Positions 18,701 to 27,396 of a DNA stretch of 64,000 bases are shown one piece after another. The stretch spans positions 1-64,000 of the forward strand of contig SYOX01000381.1 of the NCBI GenBank assembly GCA_005804885.1. The letters are read 5' to 3'. Numbering within the stretch: position 1 is the first letter of the stretch; every line of letters begins with the position of its first letter. The stretch comes from Pseudomonadota bacterium. Its GTDB lineage: Bacteria > Myxococcota_A > Bradymonadia > Bradymonadales > GCA-2716585. The notes beneath the pieces were generated by a model. That model saw only the letters and a list, made by a program, of their open reading frames with translations. It was not told the DNA's origin and did no database searches. Made by a program: the position numbers and the translations under genes.

Positions 18701-20461
18701 GTCGACACCTTCAACTTCCGCGCCTTTGACGGGGGGCTCGACAACGAGGCGACGGTCACCGTCACCGTCCGCAACCCCGGTCTGGAGCCGCCGGCCCTCA
18801 CCATCGACACCGCGAGCCTCTGGTTCGGCGCCGGGCAGACCCTGCAGGCCCGCATGACCGATGGCCGCTGCCAGACCCCCCCCACCGTCGCCGTCACCCC
18901 CACGAGCATTACGCTGGCCGTGACCAACCTCCAGAACGGCGGCTGGCAGCTCACCTCGCCCGTCCTGCCCCAGGGCACCTACAACGCCTCGATCACCGTC
19001 ACCAGCCGGTGCAGTGACAGGACCACGGTCGCCACGCGGGTCTTCGGCGTCGACACCACGCGCCCGGACATCGTCTACGGCGAGCTCCCCCAGAACGGCG
19101 TCAACCCCAACGACATCACCACCTGGCCCATCAAGTCCCTGCTTGAGGAGCTTCCCATCAACAGCCTGCTGCGCGACCCCCTCAGCGGCGTCGCCTCGGC
19201 CTCGACCACGCTCTTCGCCCTGGATCGCAACAACCAGTCCTTTGCGCTCCACAGCGGCAACTTCACCACGCGCACCGGCGCGCCCCCGACGGGCCTGACG
19301 GTCACGACCGCCTCGCTCTGCTCCAACGTCCAGCACTGCAACAACGGCCGCCTGCGCCTTGAGCCCCTCGAAGGCGACCGCTTCATGCTCAGGATCCAGC
19401 TCACCGACGTGGCCGGCAACGTCCGCGTGTCCGACTTCCTCTTCCGCGTTGCGCGCTTGCGGCCCAGCATCGTGGCCTGGAGGGAGGCGCTCGTCGCCCT
19501 GACGAGCAACAACACCCAGGCCAACAACGCGCGCCTGGCCGCCATCGCCAAGCTCGACATCGCGCTGGAGGGCTTCGACAACAACTACATCGGCAACATG
19601 GTCCTCACCCTGGAGGACGCCGAGGCGCTCAGCCGCGTCGCGCGCGCCTTCGACACCCGAGTCGACACCCGCCCGCAGGCCCTGCTGGTGGCCAACCTCA
19701 CCCACCGCTTCTTCGTCGAGGAGCTGAAGATCGTCGAGAACGAGTTTGGCCTGCTCGGACCCGTGCAGACCGCAGACACCCACCTCGACCTGGCGCGCGG
19801 CCACATCGACATCGAGGCCAGCGGCGACGCGCTGCTCTCGTGCGCCAACGCCTACTTCTACATGGAGATGCCGCGCATGCCGGAGATCGTCGAGAACTTC
19901 GGGACCACGCGCTCGCTCATCAACCAGATCATCGGCGAGATGGACACCTACATCACCCACAACCCCGTCCTGGCCGGCCGCACCCAGGTCGCCGTGGCCC
20001 GCACCGAGTTGAGCATCGTGCGCGACTTCATCGTCCGGGTTGTCACCAACGGCGACACCTCCCTGAGCGACCTTGAGCACCTGCGCCTCCTGCTCGGGCT
20101 GGCCAATGTCGCCCAGCAGATCAAGGTCGTCGAGGAGGCCGGCGTCTGGGTGCGCAACTGGCAGTGGGGCCTGACGCAGATCGTCCACCTCTACGCCGAC
20201 CGCGGTCTGCGCAACACGCGCTCCCGCCTTGGCCTCTTCAGCCCCATGCTGACCGAGGGTGAGAATCAGCTGGCCCGCGCCGTGGTGCACCGCGGTCGCC
20301 AGGAGGCGGACGACTACATGACGCTGCTGATCAACTCGCGTTGCGTCATGATCGGGCTCTACAATCTGGTCTTCGAGCCCAACGAGGCCATTCCCACGGC
20401 CTGCTGCGCTGACATGCTCCGCTACAGAGGCATCGACAGCCGCGTTCCCATCTGCCAGTAG
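12764..20461 (+). CDS. Giant exported protein: six fibrinogen-like domains nested in tandem-95 repeats
   Basis: This 2565-residue protein has a long signal peptide with likely cleavage after AQA near residue 47. A tandem-95 Ig-like repeat starts at about residue 48 (VSTNENQTVNITLTGSDADG) but is interrupted near residue 93. The insert carries a GCTKLQAFNYNPNADNDDGS module, then six fibrinogen-C-like domains of about 186 residues starting near residues 123, 311, 496, 683, 869 and 1052. Each has CDMTTDGGGYT, NGDYxxNCW and CSYSTxRYICS. The broken repeat resumes at GTYTPANGYFGTDFFDFRV (about residue 1247). Eight full 90-residue repeats follow (about 1286-2006), then a C-terminal module of about 560 residues shared with the next gene. 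It is probably a cell-surface adhesin or carbohydrate binder. The ATG has AGGAGC upstream. Confidence 0.88.
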   Translation: MRTQQVINPRETRNSLGGEFAEWMRRSPALGLGLATILMAAGPAQAAPPVAQTQNVSTNENQTVNITLTGSDADGDSLRFGITDQPDRGSLSFNFISGCTKLQAFNYNPNADNDDGSCRYTSCRQIKLADPNATTGNYTIDPDGTGSFGALTVHCDMTTDGGGYTMLNVDSGINTFRSTDHNSCRAMGLNMVVPRTKEHWRSLLNRYGTSYFNTIPGISKPSSGGNYTGFAMRSGSVPDWRALDGGSWFIRDSPYSEPNGDYEANCWLLMYNFDVNNIQFNDGTCSYSTSRYICSTNDKAGVENLGGVASCATIKLNDPNAASGNYTLTTSTGARVTAFCDMTTDGGGYTMVPVDSGIRTSRSTDNDSCKAMGLNMVVPRTKEHWRSLLNRFGTSYFNTIPGISKPGGGGNYTGFAMRSGSVPDWRALDGGSWFMRDSPYSEPNGDYDGNCWLLMYNFDVNNIQFNDGGCSYSTTRYICSTNDKDGPLVRDTGLRTCQEILRANPSAPSGNYTLRPKQGVTVSAYCDMSTDGGGYTAVAIDDGIRTFRSTDNDSCKALGLDMVIPRTKAHFNSLLSRFGTSYFGTVPGISKPTNGGNYTNFTMNSKAGIIDWRATDNGQWWLRDTPYSEPNGDYTANCWLSMYHFDINDLRYNDGNCSYSTTRYICSSNDKKGFEQISAQRRTCATIKQGDPNAVSGNYTITTSTGAQVTAFCDMTTDGGGYTMVPVDSGINTFRSTDNDSCKAMGLNMVVPRTKEHWRSMLNRFGQSYFNTIPGISKPGGGGNYTSFAMRSGSVPDWRALDGGSWFMRDTPYSEPNGDYDGNCWLLQYDWNVDNIRFNDGGCSYSTSRYICSTNDKDGPLRPPVSFRSCAEIKRATPNAATGNYTIVTETGRAVTAYCDMTTDGGGYTMVPVDSGIRTSRVSDMDSCREMGLQMIVPRTRAHWVSMLGRFGQSYFNTIPGISKPFDGGNYTGFAMKSGSVPDWRAIDGGSWFMRNSPYSEPNGDYSQNCWLLQYHWDVDNIQYNDGGCSYSTARYLCSTNDKDGDITLPKSCMAIKLLNPNAASGNYDINPGRGRLTVHCDMTTDGGGYTMLNIDSGITTSRITDRDTCKDLGMQMVVPRTKEHWRSLLSRYGTSYFNTIPAIAKPHSGGNYTGFAMKFGSVPDWQAIDLGSWFMRDSPFGEPNGDYTENCWLLQYNWDVNNIQFNDANCAYSTSRYICSTNDKDPDPNFQRFQNQTRPPARTSISGTYTPANGYFGTDFFDFRVTDPGGETSTARVNITVISVNVAPVAQNQSVSVAEDGTLNITLVATDGDGDSLTYTLLTNPGQGTLTGTAPNLTYRPAANFNGSDSLTFRVNDGTVNSNTATVSITVTPVNDTPVANAQSVTTNEDTPVTITLTGSDIDGNTLTYSLVSNPTRGAISCTGAVCTYTPTANLNGADSFIFRVNDGTVFSANATVSVTVNAVNDTPVANNGTAVVNEDSSVGIVLTGSDVDGNTLTYTVVTNPTRGTLSGTVPNLTYTPTANLNGADSFTFRVNDGTVNSANATVSITINPVNDVPVANVQSVTTNEDTSRSITLTGSDIDGNTLTYSLVSNPSQGALSCTGPACTYTPNLNYNGADSFIFRVHDGTVFSANATVSITVTSVNDAPVANAANVSTNEDTSVAIVLTATDADGNALTFTVTTQPLRGTLTGTAPNLVYRPNTNFNGADSLSFKVNDGTIDSAIVNVSITVNPVNDAPVADTRALQTNEDTPLTLTLTGSDVDTGTTLTFATLTTPSNGTLTCTGAACTYRPAANFNGDDSFLFRVNDGALNSAPAAITITVNAVNDQPVAATQNVTTNEDTARNIVLTGTDVDGNPLTFEVMSNPTRGALSGTAPNLTYTPTANANGADSFAFRVNDGTVNSTIAVVNITITPVNDAPVAQPRNLSTDENIAVSLTLTATDVDGDALTFSVTRDPANGRLSGVAPNLTYTPNNGFLGVDTFNFRAFDGGLDNEATVTVTVRNPGLEPPALTIDTASLWFGAGQTLQARMTDGRCQTPPTVAVTPTSITLAVTNLQNGGWQLTSPVLPQGTYNASITVTSRCSDRTTVATRVFGVDTTRPDIVYGELPQNGVNPNDITTWPIKSLLEELPINSLLRDPLSGVASASTTLFALDRNNQSFALHSGNFTTRTGAPPTGLTVTTASLCSNVQHCNNGRLRLEPLEGDRFMLRIQLTDVAGNVRVSDFLFRVARLRPSIVAWREALVALTSNNTQANNARLAAIAKLDIALEGFDNNYIGNMVLTLEDAEALSRVARAFDTRVDTRPQALLVANLTHRFFVEELKIVENEFGLLGPVQTADTHLDLARGHIDIEASGDALLSCANAYFYMEMPRMPEIVENFGTTRSLINQIIGEMDTYITHNPVLAGRTQVAVARTELSIVRDFIVRVVTNGDTSLSDLEHLRLLLGLANVAQQIKVVEEAGVWVRNWQWGLTQIVHLYADRGLRNTRSRLGLFSPMLTEGENQLARAVVHRGRQEADDYMTLLINSRCVMIGLYNLVFEPNEAIPTACCADMLRYRGIDSRVPICQ
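13131..16440 (+). repeat. Array of six fibrinogen-like domain repeats (about 560 bp each)
   Basis: The six units start near 13131, 13696, 14250, 14811, 15370 and 15919. Long blocks are identical or nearly so at DNA level, for example ATGGTGGTGCCGAGGACGAA in units 1, 2 and 6, and TTCAACACCATCCCCGGCAT in units 1, 2, 4 and 5. This points to recent duplication or gene conversion. Confidence 0.85.
16620..18780 (+). repeat. Eight 270-bp tandem-95 repeat units
   Basis: The period is about 270 bp (90 residues), with recurring blocks such as GGCGCGGATTCGTTC and TTCCGGGTCAACGACGGCAC. Alternate units carry a CTGxxC loop, a likely disulfide, where the others have GTAPN. Units 2, 4 and 6 have the CTGxxC form. 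Confidence 0.85.
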
Positions 20462-20616
20462 CTCCGGAGCGAGAGCCCTTGCGCGGACTCAGCAAACCGG
20501 CCATCATGTCTCCAACAGGCAACATACAGCCGCAGGCGACGTCATCTCCTTATCAAGAGTTGACGCCGCCTGCGCGCCGTACCTACTTTCCACCCTCCTA
20601 TTCATCAGGAGCTCAT

Positions 20617-23600
20617 ATGATGCGCTCGCTAACCTCTCTCTGTGGCCTCGTCGCCCTGCTCGCCCTTCTGGCTTGCGAAGCACCCTCGGCCACGGATGAA
20701 CCCGGCCTGCGGCGCGTCAACCAGCCCGGACAGCCCAACAACCCGCCCACCGTCAACTTCCAGGAGATCTCCACGGCGCTCAACACCCCCGTGGCCTTCA
20801 GGCTGACCGGCGCAGATCCCGACGGCGACGCCTTGATCTTCACGGTGCTCCGGCAGCCCTCCAACGGGCGAATCACGGGCACCTCCCCGAACCTGACCTA
20901 CACCCCCAACAACGGCTTCAACGGCATCGACTCGATCGACTTCATCGCCAGCGACGGCCTGCTCAACTCCAGCGCCTCCACGATCAACTTCCTCGTCGGC
21001 AACCTCCCCCCGACCGGCTTCAACCAGCGGCTCGTGGTCGACGTCAACACCCCCCGCGCCTTCACCCTTGAGGGCTCCGACCCCAACGGATCGGCGCTGA
21101 CCTTCGCCGTCGTCACCCCTCCGCGCAACGGGCGACTCACGGGCACGGCCCCGAACCTGACCTACACCCCCAACAACAACTACACCGGCCCGGACACCTT
21201 CACCTTCACCGTCAACGACGGCGCCCTGACCTCCCCAGCGGCCATTGTCTCCATCGGCGTCGGCGGGGTCTTCAACCAGGCCCCGCTGGCCCTCTTCCAG
21301 TCCGTCTCCACCGAGCCTGGCACCCCGGCGGCCTTCACCCTCCAGGGCATCGATCCCGACGGCGACACGCTGACCTTCACGGTGGTCCGGCAGCCCTCCA
21401 ACGGGCGAATCACGGGCACCCCCCCGAACCTGACCTACACCCCCAACAACGGCTTCATCGGCCAGGACTCGATCGACTTCACCGCCAGCGACGGGCTCCT
21501 CAGCTCGGAGGTGTCCTCGGTCATCTTCATCGTCGGCGATCTCCCCCCCCAGGCCTTTGACTTGGATCTGTCCACGCGCGCCAACACCCCGCTCACCGTC
21601 ACGCTGGGCGGCCTCGACCCCAACGGCTCTGCGCTGACCTTCCAAGTCCTCACCCAGCCAGAGAACGGCGACCTCTCGGGCGTCGCCCCCAACCTGACCT
21701 ACACCCCCGACAACGGCTTCAACGGCCTGGACACCTTCACCTACACCGTCAACGACGGCCGGTCGACCTCGCCCCCAGCCAAGGTCAACATTACCATCGG
21801 CGAGACGGGCTTCGCGCCGACCGCCAACCCCCAGGCCCTCACCATCGACGTCGGCGCCTCGACCCCGATCACCCTGACCGGCTCCGATCCCGAGGAGCAG
21901 GCGCTGACCTTCGAAGTCCTCACGCAGCCCACCGGCGGACAGCTCACGGGCACGGCCCCGAACCTGACCTACACCCCCAACCAGGGCTTCGAGGGCCTTG
22001 ATGAGTTCACCTTCCGGGTCTTTGACGGCGTGTTGCGCTCTCCGAGCGCCACCGTCACGATCACGGTCGGCACCCTGAACCTCACGCCGGTCGCCTTCCC
22101 CCAGGCCCTGACGACGGCGCCCGGCACCCCGCTGGCCTTCAGGCTCGGCGGCACCGACCCCGAGGGCGCACCCCTGACCTTCGCCGTGGTCGCCGCGCCC
22201 CAGCGCGGCCAGCTCTCGGGCACGGCCCCGAACCTGACCTACACCCCCAACCAGGGCTTCGAGGGCGAGGATCGCCTCATCTTCACCGTCAACGACGGCC
22301 AGCTCACCTCAGCACGCGCCACCATCACCTTCGCCGTCGGGATCTTCAACACGCCCCCCGTCGCGCTGCCCCAGAGCATCTCGACCGAGGTGAACACGCC
22401 CGTCGCGATCACCCTGGGCGCCTCCGACGAGGACGGCGACGCGCTGACCTTCGAAGTCTTCTCCAACCCCACCGGCGGCATCCTCTCGGGCGTGGCCCCG
22501 AACCTGACCTACACCCCCAACAACGGCTTCGTCGGCGCGGACATCTTCACCTTCAGAGTGAGCGACGGTGAGGATTTTTCTCCGTTCGTATCCGTACTTG
22601 TGCGAGTGGGCGTCGATAACCTGCTCCCCGAGGCGCTCTCCCAGGCGCTGATCACCAACAGGAACACCCCGGTCGCCATCACGCTGTCGGGCAGCGACCC
22701 CGAGGGCTCACCTCTGACCTTCGCCGTGGTCGGCGCGCCCCAGAGCGGCCAGCTTGCGGGCACGGCCCCAAACCTGACCTACACCCCCAACCAGGGCTTC
22801 GAGGGCAACGACGTCTTCACCTTCCGGGTCAACGACGGCCTGGACAACTCCGCCCCCGCCTCCGTCCTGATCACGGTGGGAAGGCTCAACCAGGCGCCCT
22901 TCGCCAACGATCAAGAGCTGGCCACCCCCCAGGACACCCCCCTGGCCTTGACCCTCGACGGGGCCGACCCCGACGGCGGCCCGATCACGATCCAGATCAT
23001 CGATCGGCCCACGCGGGGCGCGCTCTCGGGCACGGCCCCGAACCTGGTCTACACCCCCAACAACGGCTTCAACGGCATCGACTCCTTCACCTGGCAGGCC
23101 TCCGACGGCCAGGCGCTCTCGGGGATCGCCACGGTCGAGATCACCGTCGGCGTGCCCAACGAGCTCCCCGTGGCCTTGTCCCGCGACGTCGTCACCAACC
23201 AGGGCACCCCCGTCTCGATCGTGCTGACGGGCCAGGACCCCGAGGGCGCGCTGCTGACCTTCATCGTGACCCGCTCTCCGGACAACGGTCGGCTGGCGGG
23301 CGCTGCCCCGAACCTGGTCTACACCCCCAACGGCGGCTTCACCGGCGTCGACACCTTTGACTTTGTCGTTGATGACGGCGAGGACGAGTCCCCCACGGCC
23401 ACCATCTTCATCTTCATCGGCGTCAACCCGCCTCCCCAGGCCCAGCTCCAGCAGCTCAGGCTCAACGAGGACGCCTCCATTGCCATCACCCTGCGCGCCA
23501 CGGACCCCGACGGCGGGCCGCTCTCCTTCCAGATCGTCGACCAGCCCGACAGCGGCCAGCTCACCGGCCAGCCGCCCAACCTCGTCTATCGCCCCAATCA

Positions 23601-26600
23601 GGACTTCTTCGGGATTGACTCCTTCGACTTCAAGGCCAACGACGGCGTCAACGACTCCAACACGGCCTCGGTCATCCTCATCGTCGCGGGCATCAACGAC
23701 CCCCCCAAGGCCGACGACCTGACCCTGACCACCAACGAGGAGGCCCCCGCCACCTTCTCGCTGCCGGCCATCGACCCCGACGGCGACCTGCTCCTCTTCG
23801 AAGTCCTTGACGCGCCGCTCAACGGCCAGCTCATCGGCGTTCCGCCCAACCTCACCTACGTCCCCAATCCGAACTTTGCCGGCACGGACGACCTGACCTG
23901 GCGCGCCTCCGACGGCCAGGAGGACTCCGAGGTGGCGACCGTCACCTTCAACGTCGTCAACGGCAACGACCCCCCCACGGCCACCGCTCAGGACGTCCGC
24001 ACGGCGGAGGACACGCCGCTGGCCATCACGCTGCGCGGCACCGACCTCGACGGCGACAACCTCGGCTTCATCGTCTTGACGCAGCCCACGCGGGGCGCGC
24101 TCTCGGGCACGGCCCCGAACCTGACCTACACCCCCAACCGCAACACCAGCGGCGCCGACAGCTTCACCTTCCGCGCCAACGACGGGCGCGCGCTCTCGGC
24201 GACCGCCACCATCCGGATCACCGTCGACGCCGTCAACGACCCACCGGAGGCCTTCGACGGCCTCGCCAGGACCCCCGCCAACGCCCCCGTCGCCGTCACC
24301 TTGCGCGGCCAGGACGAGGAGGGATCTGCCCTGACCTTCGCCATCGCCCGCGCGCCTGCCAGCGGTCGCATCACCGGCACGGCGCCCAACGTCACCTACA
24401 CGCCCAACAACGGCTTCGAGGGCGACGACACCTTCACCTTCACCGTCAACGACGGCGCCCTGACCTCCCCTCCGGCCACGATCTTCGTGCGCGTCGATCC
24501 CCCCAACAACCCCAACTCCGCCCCCGTCGCCCAGAACCTGACCTTCAACGGGCAGGAGGACACCCCGCTGCCCTTTACGCTCATCGCCCAGGACGCCGAC
24601 GACGATCTGCTGCTCTTCGAACTCCTCACCCTCCCCAACCGGGGCACGGTCGAGGGCGCCCCGCCAGCCCTCGTCTACACGCCGCCGGCCGAGTTCGCCG
24701 GCCAGGTCACGCTGACGTGGCGCGCCAACGACGGCCTGGCGACCTCCAACACCGCCACCGTCACCCTGAACATCGCCCCTGCGAACGACCCGCCCTCGGT
24801 CTTTGATCAGCTCATCAACACCAACGAGCGCCTGCCTGTCACCTTCGCCCTCCTCGGCGAGGACCCCGAAGGCGACGCGCTCACCTTCGAAATCCTCACC
24901 CAACCTCGCAAGGGCACCCTGAGCGGCCAGATCCCGAACCTGACCTACACCCCCAACAGCGACTCCACCGGCGAGGACACCCTCACCTTCCGGGCCTCGG
25001 ACGGCCGGGTCAACTCCGCGACGGGCACCATCCGCTTCTTCATCGCGCCCATCAACGACCCGCCCACCGCCGACAACCTCGCCGTCCGAACGGACGAGGA
25101 CACCCCCGTCAGCTTCACCCTGACCGCCGACGACCCCGAAACCCCCCAGGCGCTCGTCTTCGTCCTGGCCTCGAACCCGACCCTCGGGCGTCTCTCGGGC
25201 GCGGTCCCGAACCTGACCTACACCCCCAACCTCAACGCCAGCGGCACCGACCGCTTCACCTTCCTCGTCAACGACGGCCAGTTCAACTCCAACATCGCCA
25301 CCGTCAACATCACCATCACCGGCATCAACGACCCGCCGATCGCGCGCGACCTCGAGGCCACCACCGAGGTCAACACCCCAGTCTCCCTCACGCTGGTCTT
25401 CTCCGACGAGGACGATCAGAACCTCACCGTCCGGATCACCGACGCCCCCGACCACGGCGCCCTCACCGGCACCGCGCCCAATCTCACCTACACGCCCGAG
25501 GAAGGCTTCGGCGGCGAGGACACCTTCGTCTTCTCGGTCAGCGACGGGCGCGCCACGGCCACCGGCAATGTGCGGATCTTCGTCAACAACCAGGATCTGC
25601 CGCCGCCCGTCGTCACCCTCCAGACCCCGATCCGATGGTTTGACGATCAGGCGCGACTTGTCGCCACCGTCACCGACTCCACCTGCAACAGCACGCCGAC
25701 CGCCTCCGCGAGCCCGGACAACATCCAGGTGGGGGTCGCCGAGGAGGCCGAGGGCCGCTGGCGCGTCCAGTCGCAGCTCCTGCCCGAGGGCCTTCACGCC
25801 ATCAACCTCACCGTCACGAGCCGGTGCTCTGGGCGCCGCGGCAACGCCAGCGCCGTCTTCGGCATCGACGCCACGCCCCCCACCCTCAACGCCCCCTCCA
25901 TCTCACAAGATGGCGTCGTTGTTGGCGATCCGGCCACCTGGCCCGCCTTCTCCCCCGACGCCCGGATCAACCTCTCGGCCCTGCTGCGCGACCCCCTGAG
26001 CGGGCTCGCCCGCGTGAACGCCGCCCTCGTCAACCTGGACGACCAGCGCTCCACGCCCACCCTCGACCTCGACCTCGACGCCCGCCTCGGCCAGCCCCCC
26101 GCCGGCCCCCGATCCCAGACCCTCTCCCTGTGCGCCAACCCCGCCCTCTGCGACGACGGAAGCCTCGATCTGGCCCGGATCGGCGCCCAGGACGGCGACC
26201 TCTTCGCGCTCCGGATCCAGGTCCGCGACGTGGCCGGCAACCTCCTGACCCAGGAGCTCCTCCTGCGCGTCGGCCTGCTGCGCCCCGCCATCGTCGCCTG
26301 GCGGCAGGCCCTGGCCGCCCTCTCCTCCGACATCCCCGCCGCCGATGCCCTCATCGACGGCGCCCTCATCAAGCTCGACCTCGCCCTCCAGGGCGTCGAC
26401 CGCGACCAGCTCGGCAACACCCTGCTCGCCCTCGAAGACGCCTACGGCTTGAGCGCCGACGCCCGCTTCCTCGACTCCGACCTGGCCGACACCGACCCGC
26501 TCGCGCTTGAGATCGTCGCCCTCGGCCACGCCCTCTTCGAAGCCACCCTCGGCGATCTGCGCCGCGACCTCGGCCCACGCCCCGAGTTCAACCCCGCCGG

Positions 26601-27300
26601 CGTCGCCCTCGATCTGGCCCGCGCCCAGATGGAGCTCGAACTCCCCGGCGACGCCCTGCTCGCCCTGGCCAACGCCTTCTTCTGGATCGAGCGCGGGCAG
26701 CGCCAGCCCCGCGCCGCCTCCTTCGCCGACGCGCTGGGCCTCCTGGACCGCCTCATCGGCGACACCGGCGACTACATCGGCCTCAACCCGCCCCTGACGG
26801 GCCGCACCGGGCTCATCGCGGTCAGAGCCGATCTCATCGCCGCCCGCGCCGACCTCGGCGCCATCTCCGCGCGAGGCCCCGTCGCCCTGGACGACGCCGC
26901 CCACCTCCAGCTGGCGATGACGCTGGCCGACGCCGCCCGCGACCTCAAGGCCCTCGAAGAGCAAGCCATCTGGGTCCGCGGCCACATCCTCACGCTGGCC
27001 TTGATCGAGATCATCGTCCAAGGGCACAACTTCGAGCGCTTCGGCAACCTCATCGGCGTCGATCACCCCGTCGTCCTCCTCGGAATCGGGCAGATCGATG
27101 CCGCCGTCACGCTGGCCGAAGGCGAGCTTGTTGAAGATCTCTTCGAGACCGCCATCTTCAGCAGCCAGTGCCTCCTGATCGCCCTGGAGTCCATCTTCGA
27201 CCCCCGCGGGCCGGCCCCTCCCCTGACCTGCTGCGACGACCTGCTGGTCGCCGAGGACCTCGACAGAGACGTCGTTGTCCCGAGGGCCTGCACGCCCTGA
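20617..27300 (+). CDS. Giant lipoprotein of 18 tandem-95 repeats with shared C-terminal module
   Basis: This 2227-residue protein starts MMRSLTSLCGLVALLALLAC, a lipoprotein signal with lipobox LLAC at residue 20. Eighteen repeats of about 90 residues follow (residues 40 to about 1660), each with the tandem-95 pattern DPDGDxLTFxV, GxLxGTAPNLTYTPN, FxVNDG and a closing strand. The last part (about 1662-2227) is homologous to the C-terminal module of the preceding giant. Shared marks include TSRCS, LLRDPLSG, LRIQxxDVAGN, LRPxIVAWRxAL, GDALLxxANAxF and a terminal CC pair. It is probably an outer-membrane-anchored surface stalk. GGAG lies 5 bp before the first ATG and 8 bp before a second ATG at 20620. 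It may share a transcript with the upstream giant (155-bp gap). Confidence 0.88.
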   Translation: MMRSLTSLCGLVALLALLACEAPSATDEPGLRRVNQPGQPNNPPTVNFQEISTALNTPVAFRLTGADPDGDALIFTVLRQPSNGRITGTSPNLTYTPNNGFNGIDSIDFIASDGLLNSSASTINFLVGNLPPTGFNQRLVVDVNTPRAFTLEGSDPNGSALTFAVVTPPRNGRLTGTAPNLTYTPNNNYTGPDTFTFTVNDGALTSPAAIVSIGVGGVFNQAPLALFQSVSTEPGTPAAFTLQGIDPDGDTLTFTVVRQPSNGRITGTPPNLTYTPNNGFIGQDSIDFTASDGLLSSEVSSVIFIVGDLPPQAFDLDLSTRANTPLTVTLGGLDPNGSALTFQVLTQPENGDLSGVAPNLTYTPDNGFNGLDTFTYTVNDGRSTSPPAKVNITIGETGFAPTANPQALTIDVGASTPITLTGSDPEEQALTFEVLTQPTGGQLTGTAPNLTYTPNQGFEGLDEFTFRVFDGVLRSPSATVTITVGTLNLTPVAFPQALTTAPGTPLAFRLGGTDPEGAPLTFAVVAAPQRGQLSGTAPNLTYTPNQGFEGEDRLIFTVNDGQLTSARATITFAVGIFNTPPVALPQSISTEVNTPVAITLGASDEDGDALTFEVFSNPTGGILSGVAPNLTYTPNNGFVGADIFTFRVSDGEDFSPFVSVLVRVGVDNLLPEALSQALITNRNTPVAITLSGSDPEGSPLTFAVVGAPQSGQLAGTAPNLTYTPNQGFEGNDVFTFRVNDGLDNSAPASVLITVGRLNQAPFANDQELATPQDTPLALTLDGADPDGGPITIQIIDRPTRGALSGTAPNLVYTPNNGFNGIDSFTWQASDGQALSGIATVEITVGVPNELPVALSRDVVTNQGTPVSIVLTGQDPEGALLTFIVTRSPDNGRLAGAAPNLVYTPNGGFTGVDTFDFVVDDGEDESPTATIFIFIGVNPPPQAQLQQLRLNEDASIAITLRATDPDGGPLSFQIVDQPDSGQLTGQPPNLVYRPNQDFFGIDSFDFKANDGVNDSNTASVILIVAGINDPPKADDLTLTTNEEAPATFSLPAIDPDGDLLLFEVLDAPLNGQLIGVPPNLTYVPNPNFAGTDDLTWRASDGQEDSEVATVTFNVVNGNDPPTATAQDVRTAEDTPLAITLRGTDLDGDNLGFIVLTQPTRGALSGTAPNLTYTPNRNTSGADSFTFRANDGRALSATATIRITVDAVNDPPEAFDGLARTPANAPVAVTLRGQDEEGSALTFAIARAPASGRITGTAPNVTYTPNNGFEGDDTFTFTVNDGALTSPPATIFVRVDPPNNPNSAPVAQNLTFNGQEDTPLPFTLIAQDADDDLLLFELLTLPNRGTVEGAPPALVYTPPAEFAGQVTLTWRANDGLATSNTATVTLNIAPANDPPSVFDQLINTNERLPVTFALLGEDPEGDALTFEILTQPRKGTLSGQIPNLTYTPNSDSTGEDTLTFRASDGRVNSATGTIRFFIAPINDPPTADNLAVRTDEDTPVSFTLTADDPETPQALVFVLASNPTLGRLSGAVPNLTYTPNLNASGTDRFTFLVNDGQFNSNIATVNITITGINDPPIARDLEATTEVNTPVSLTLVFSDEDDQNLTVRITDAPDHGALTGTAPNLTYTPEEGFGGEDTFVFSVSDGRATATGNVRIFVNNQDLPPPVVTLQTPIRWFDDQARLVATVTDSTCNSTPTASASPDNIQVGVAEEAEGRWRVQSQLLPEGLHAINLTVTSRCSGRRGNASAVFGIDATPPTLNAPSISQDGVVVGDPATWPAFSPDARINLSALLRDPLSGLARVNAALVNLDDQRSTPTLDLDLDARLGQPPAGPRSQTLSLCANPALCDDGSLDLARIGAQDGDLFALRIQVRDVAGNLLTQELLLRVGLLRPAIVAWRQALAALSSDIPAADALIDGALIKLDLALQGVDRDQLGNTLLALEDAYGLSADARFLDSDLADTDPLALEIVALGHALFEATLGDLRRDLGPRPEFNPAGVALDLARAQMELELPGDALLALANAFFWIERGQRQPRAASFADALGLLDRLIGDTGDYIGLNPPLTGRTGLIAVRADLIAARADLGAISARGPVALDDAAHLQLAMTLADAARDLKALEEQAIWVRGHILTLALIEIIVQGHNFERFGNLIGVDHPVVLLGIGQIDAAVTLAEGELVEDLFETAIFSSQCLLIALESIFDPRGPAPPLTCCDDLLVAEDLDRDVVVPRACTP
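20740..25600 (+). repeat. Eighteen 270-bp tandem-95 repeat units
   Basis: The period is close to 270 bp. A strongly conserved core, AACCTGACCTACACCCCCAA, recurs in most units, whereas flanking parts vary more. The array occupies most of the giant lipoprotein gene. Confidence 0.85.
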
Positions 27301-27396
27301 CGAAGGGGGGGACTGACCGCTCCAGGGACGCGAGCGAGCCTGGGGCGAGCGGGGACACTGTTCAGACACCGCTCCACACCCTTGAGGGACCCCGAC

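Noticed and set aside
12806-20290. Very long open frame on the minus strand opposite the first giant gene
   Set aside because: It is a by-product of the repeat structure and GC-rich codon use; the translation is compositionally biased (Gly/Val/Asp/Arg) with no domain, while the plus strand shows clear conserved domains.
20540-20595. TTGACG ... TACTTT as a promoter for the second giant gene
   Set aside because: The -10 match is poor and the sequence could equally be leader of a shared transcript; not strong enough to list.
22708-25797. Long minus-strand frame opposite the second giant gene
   Set aside because: Same artefact: a regular antisense echo of the 270-bp repeats.
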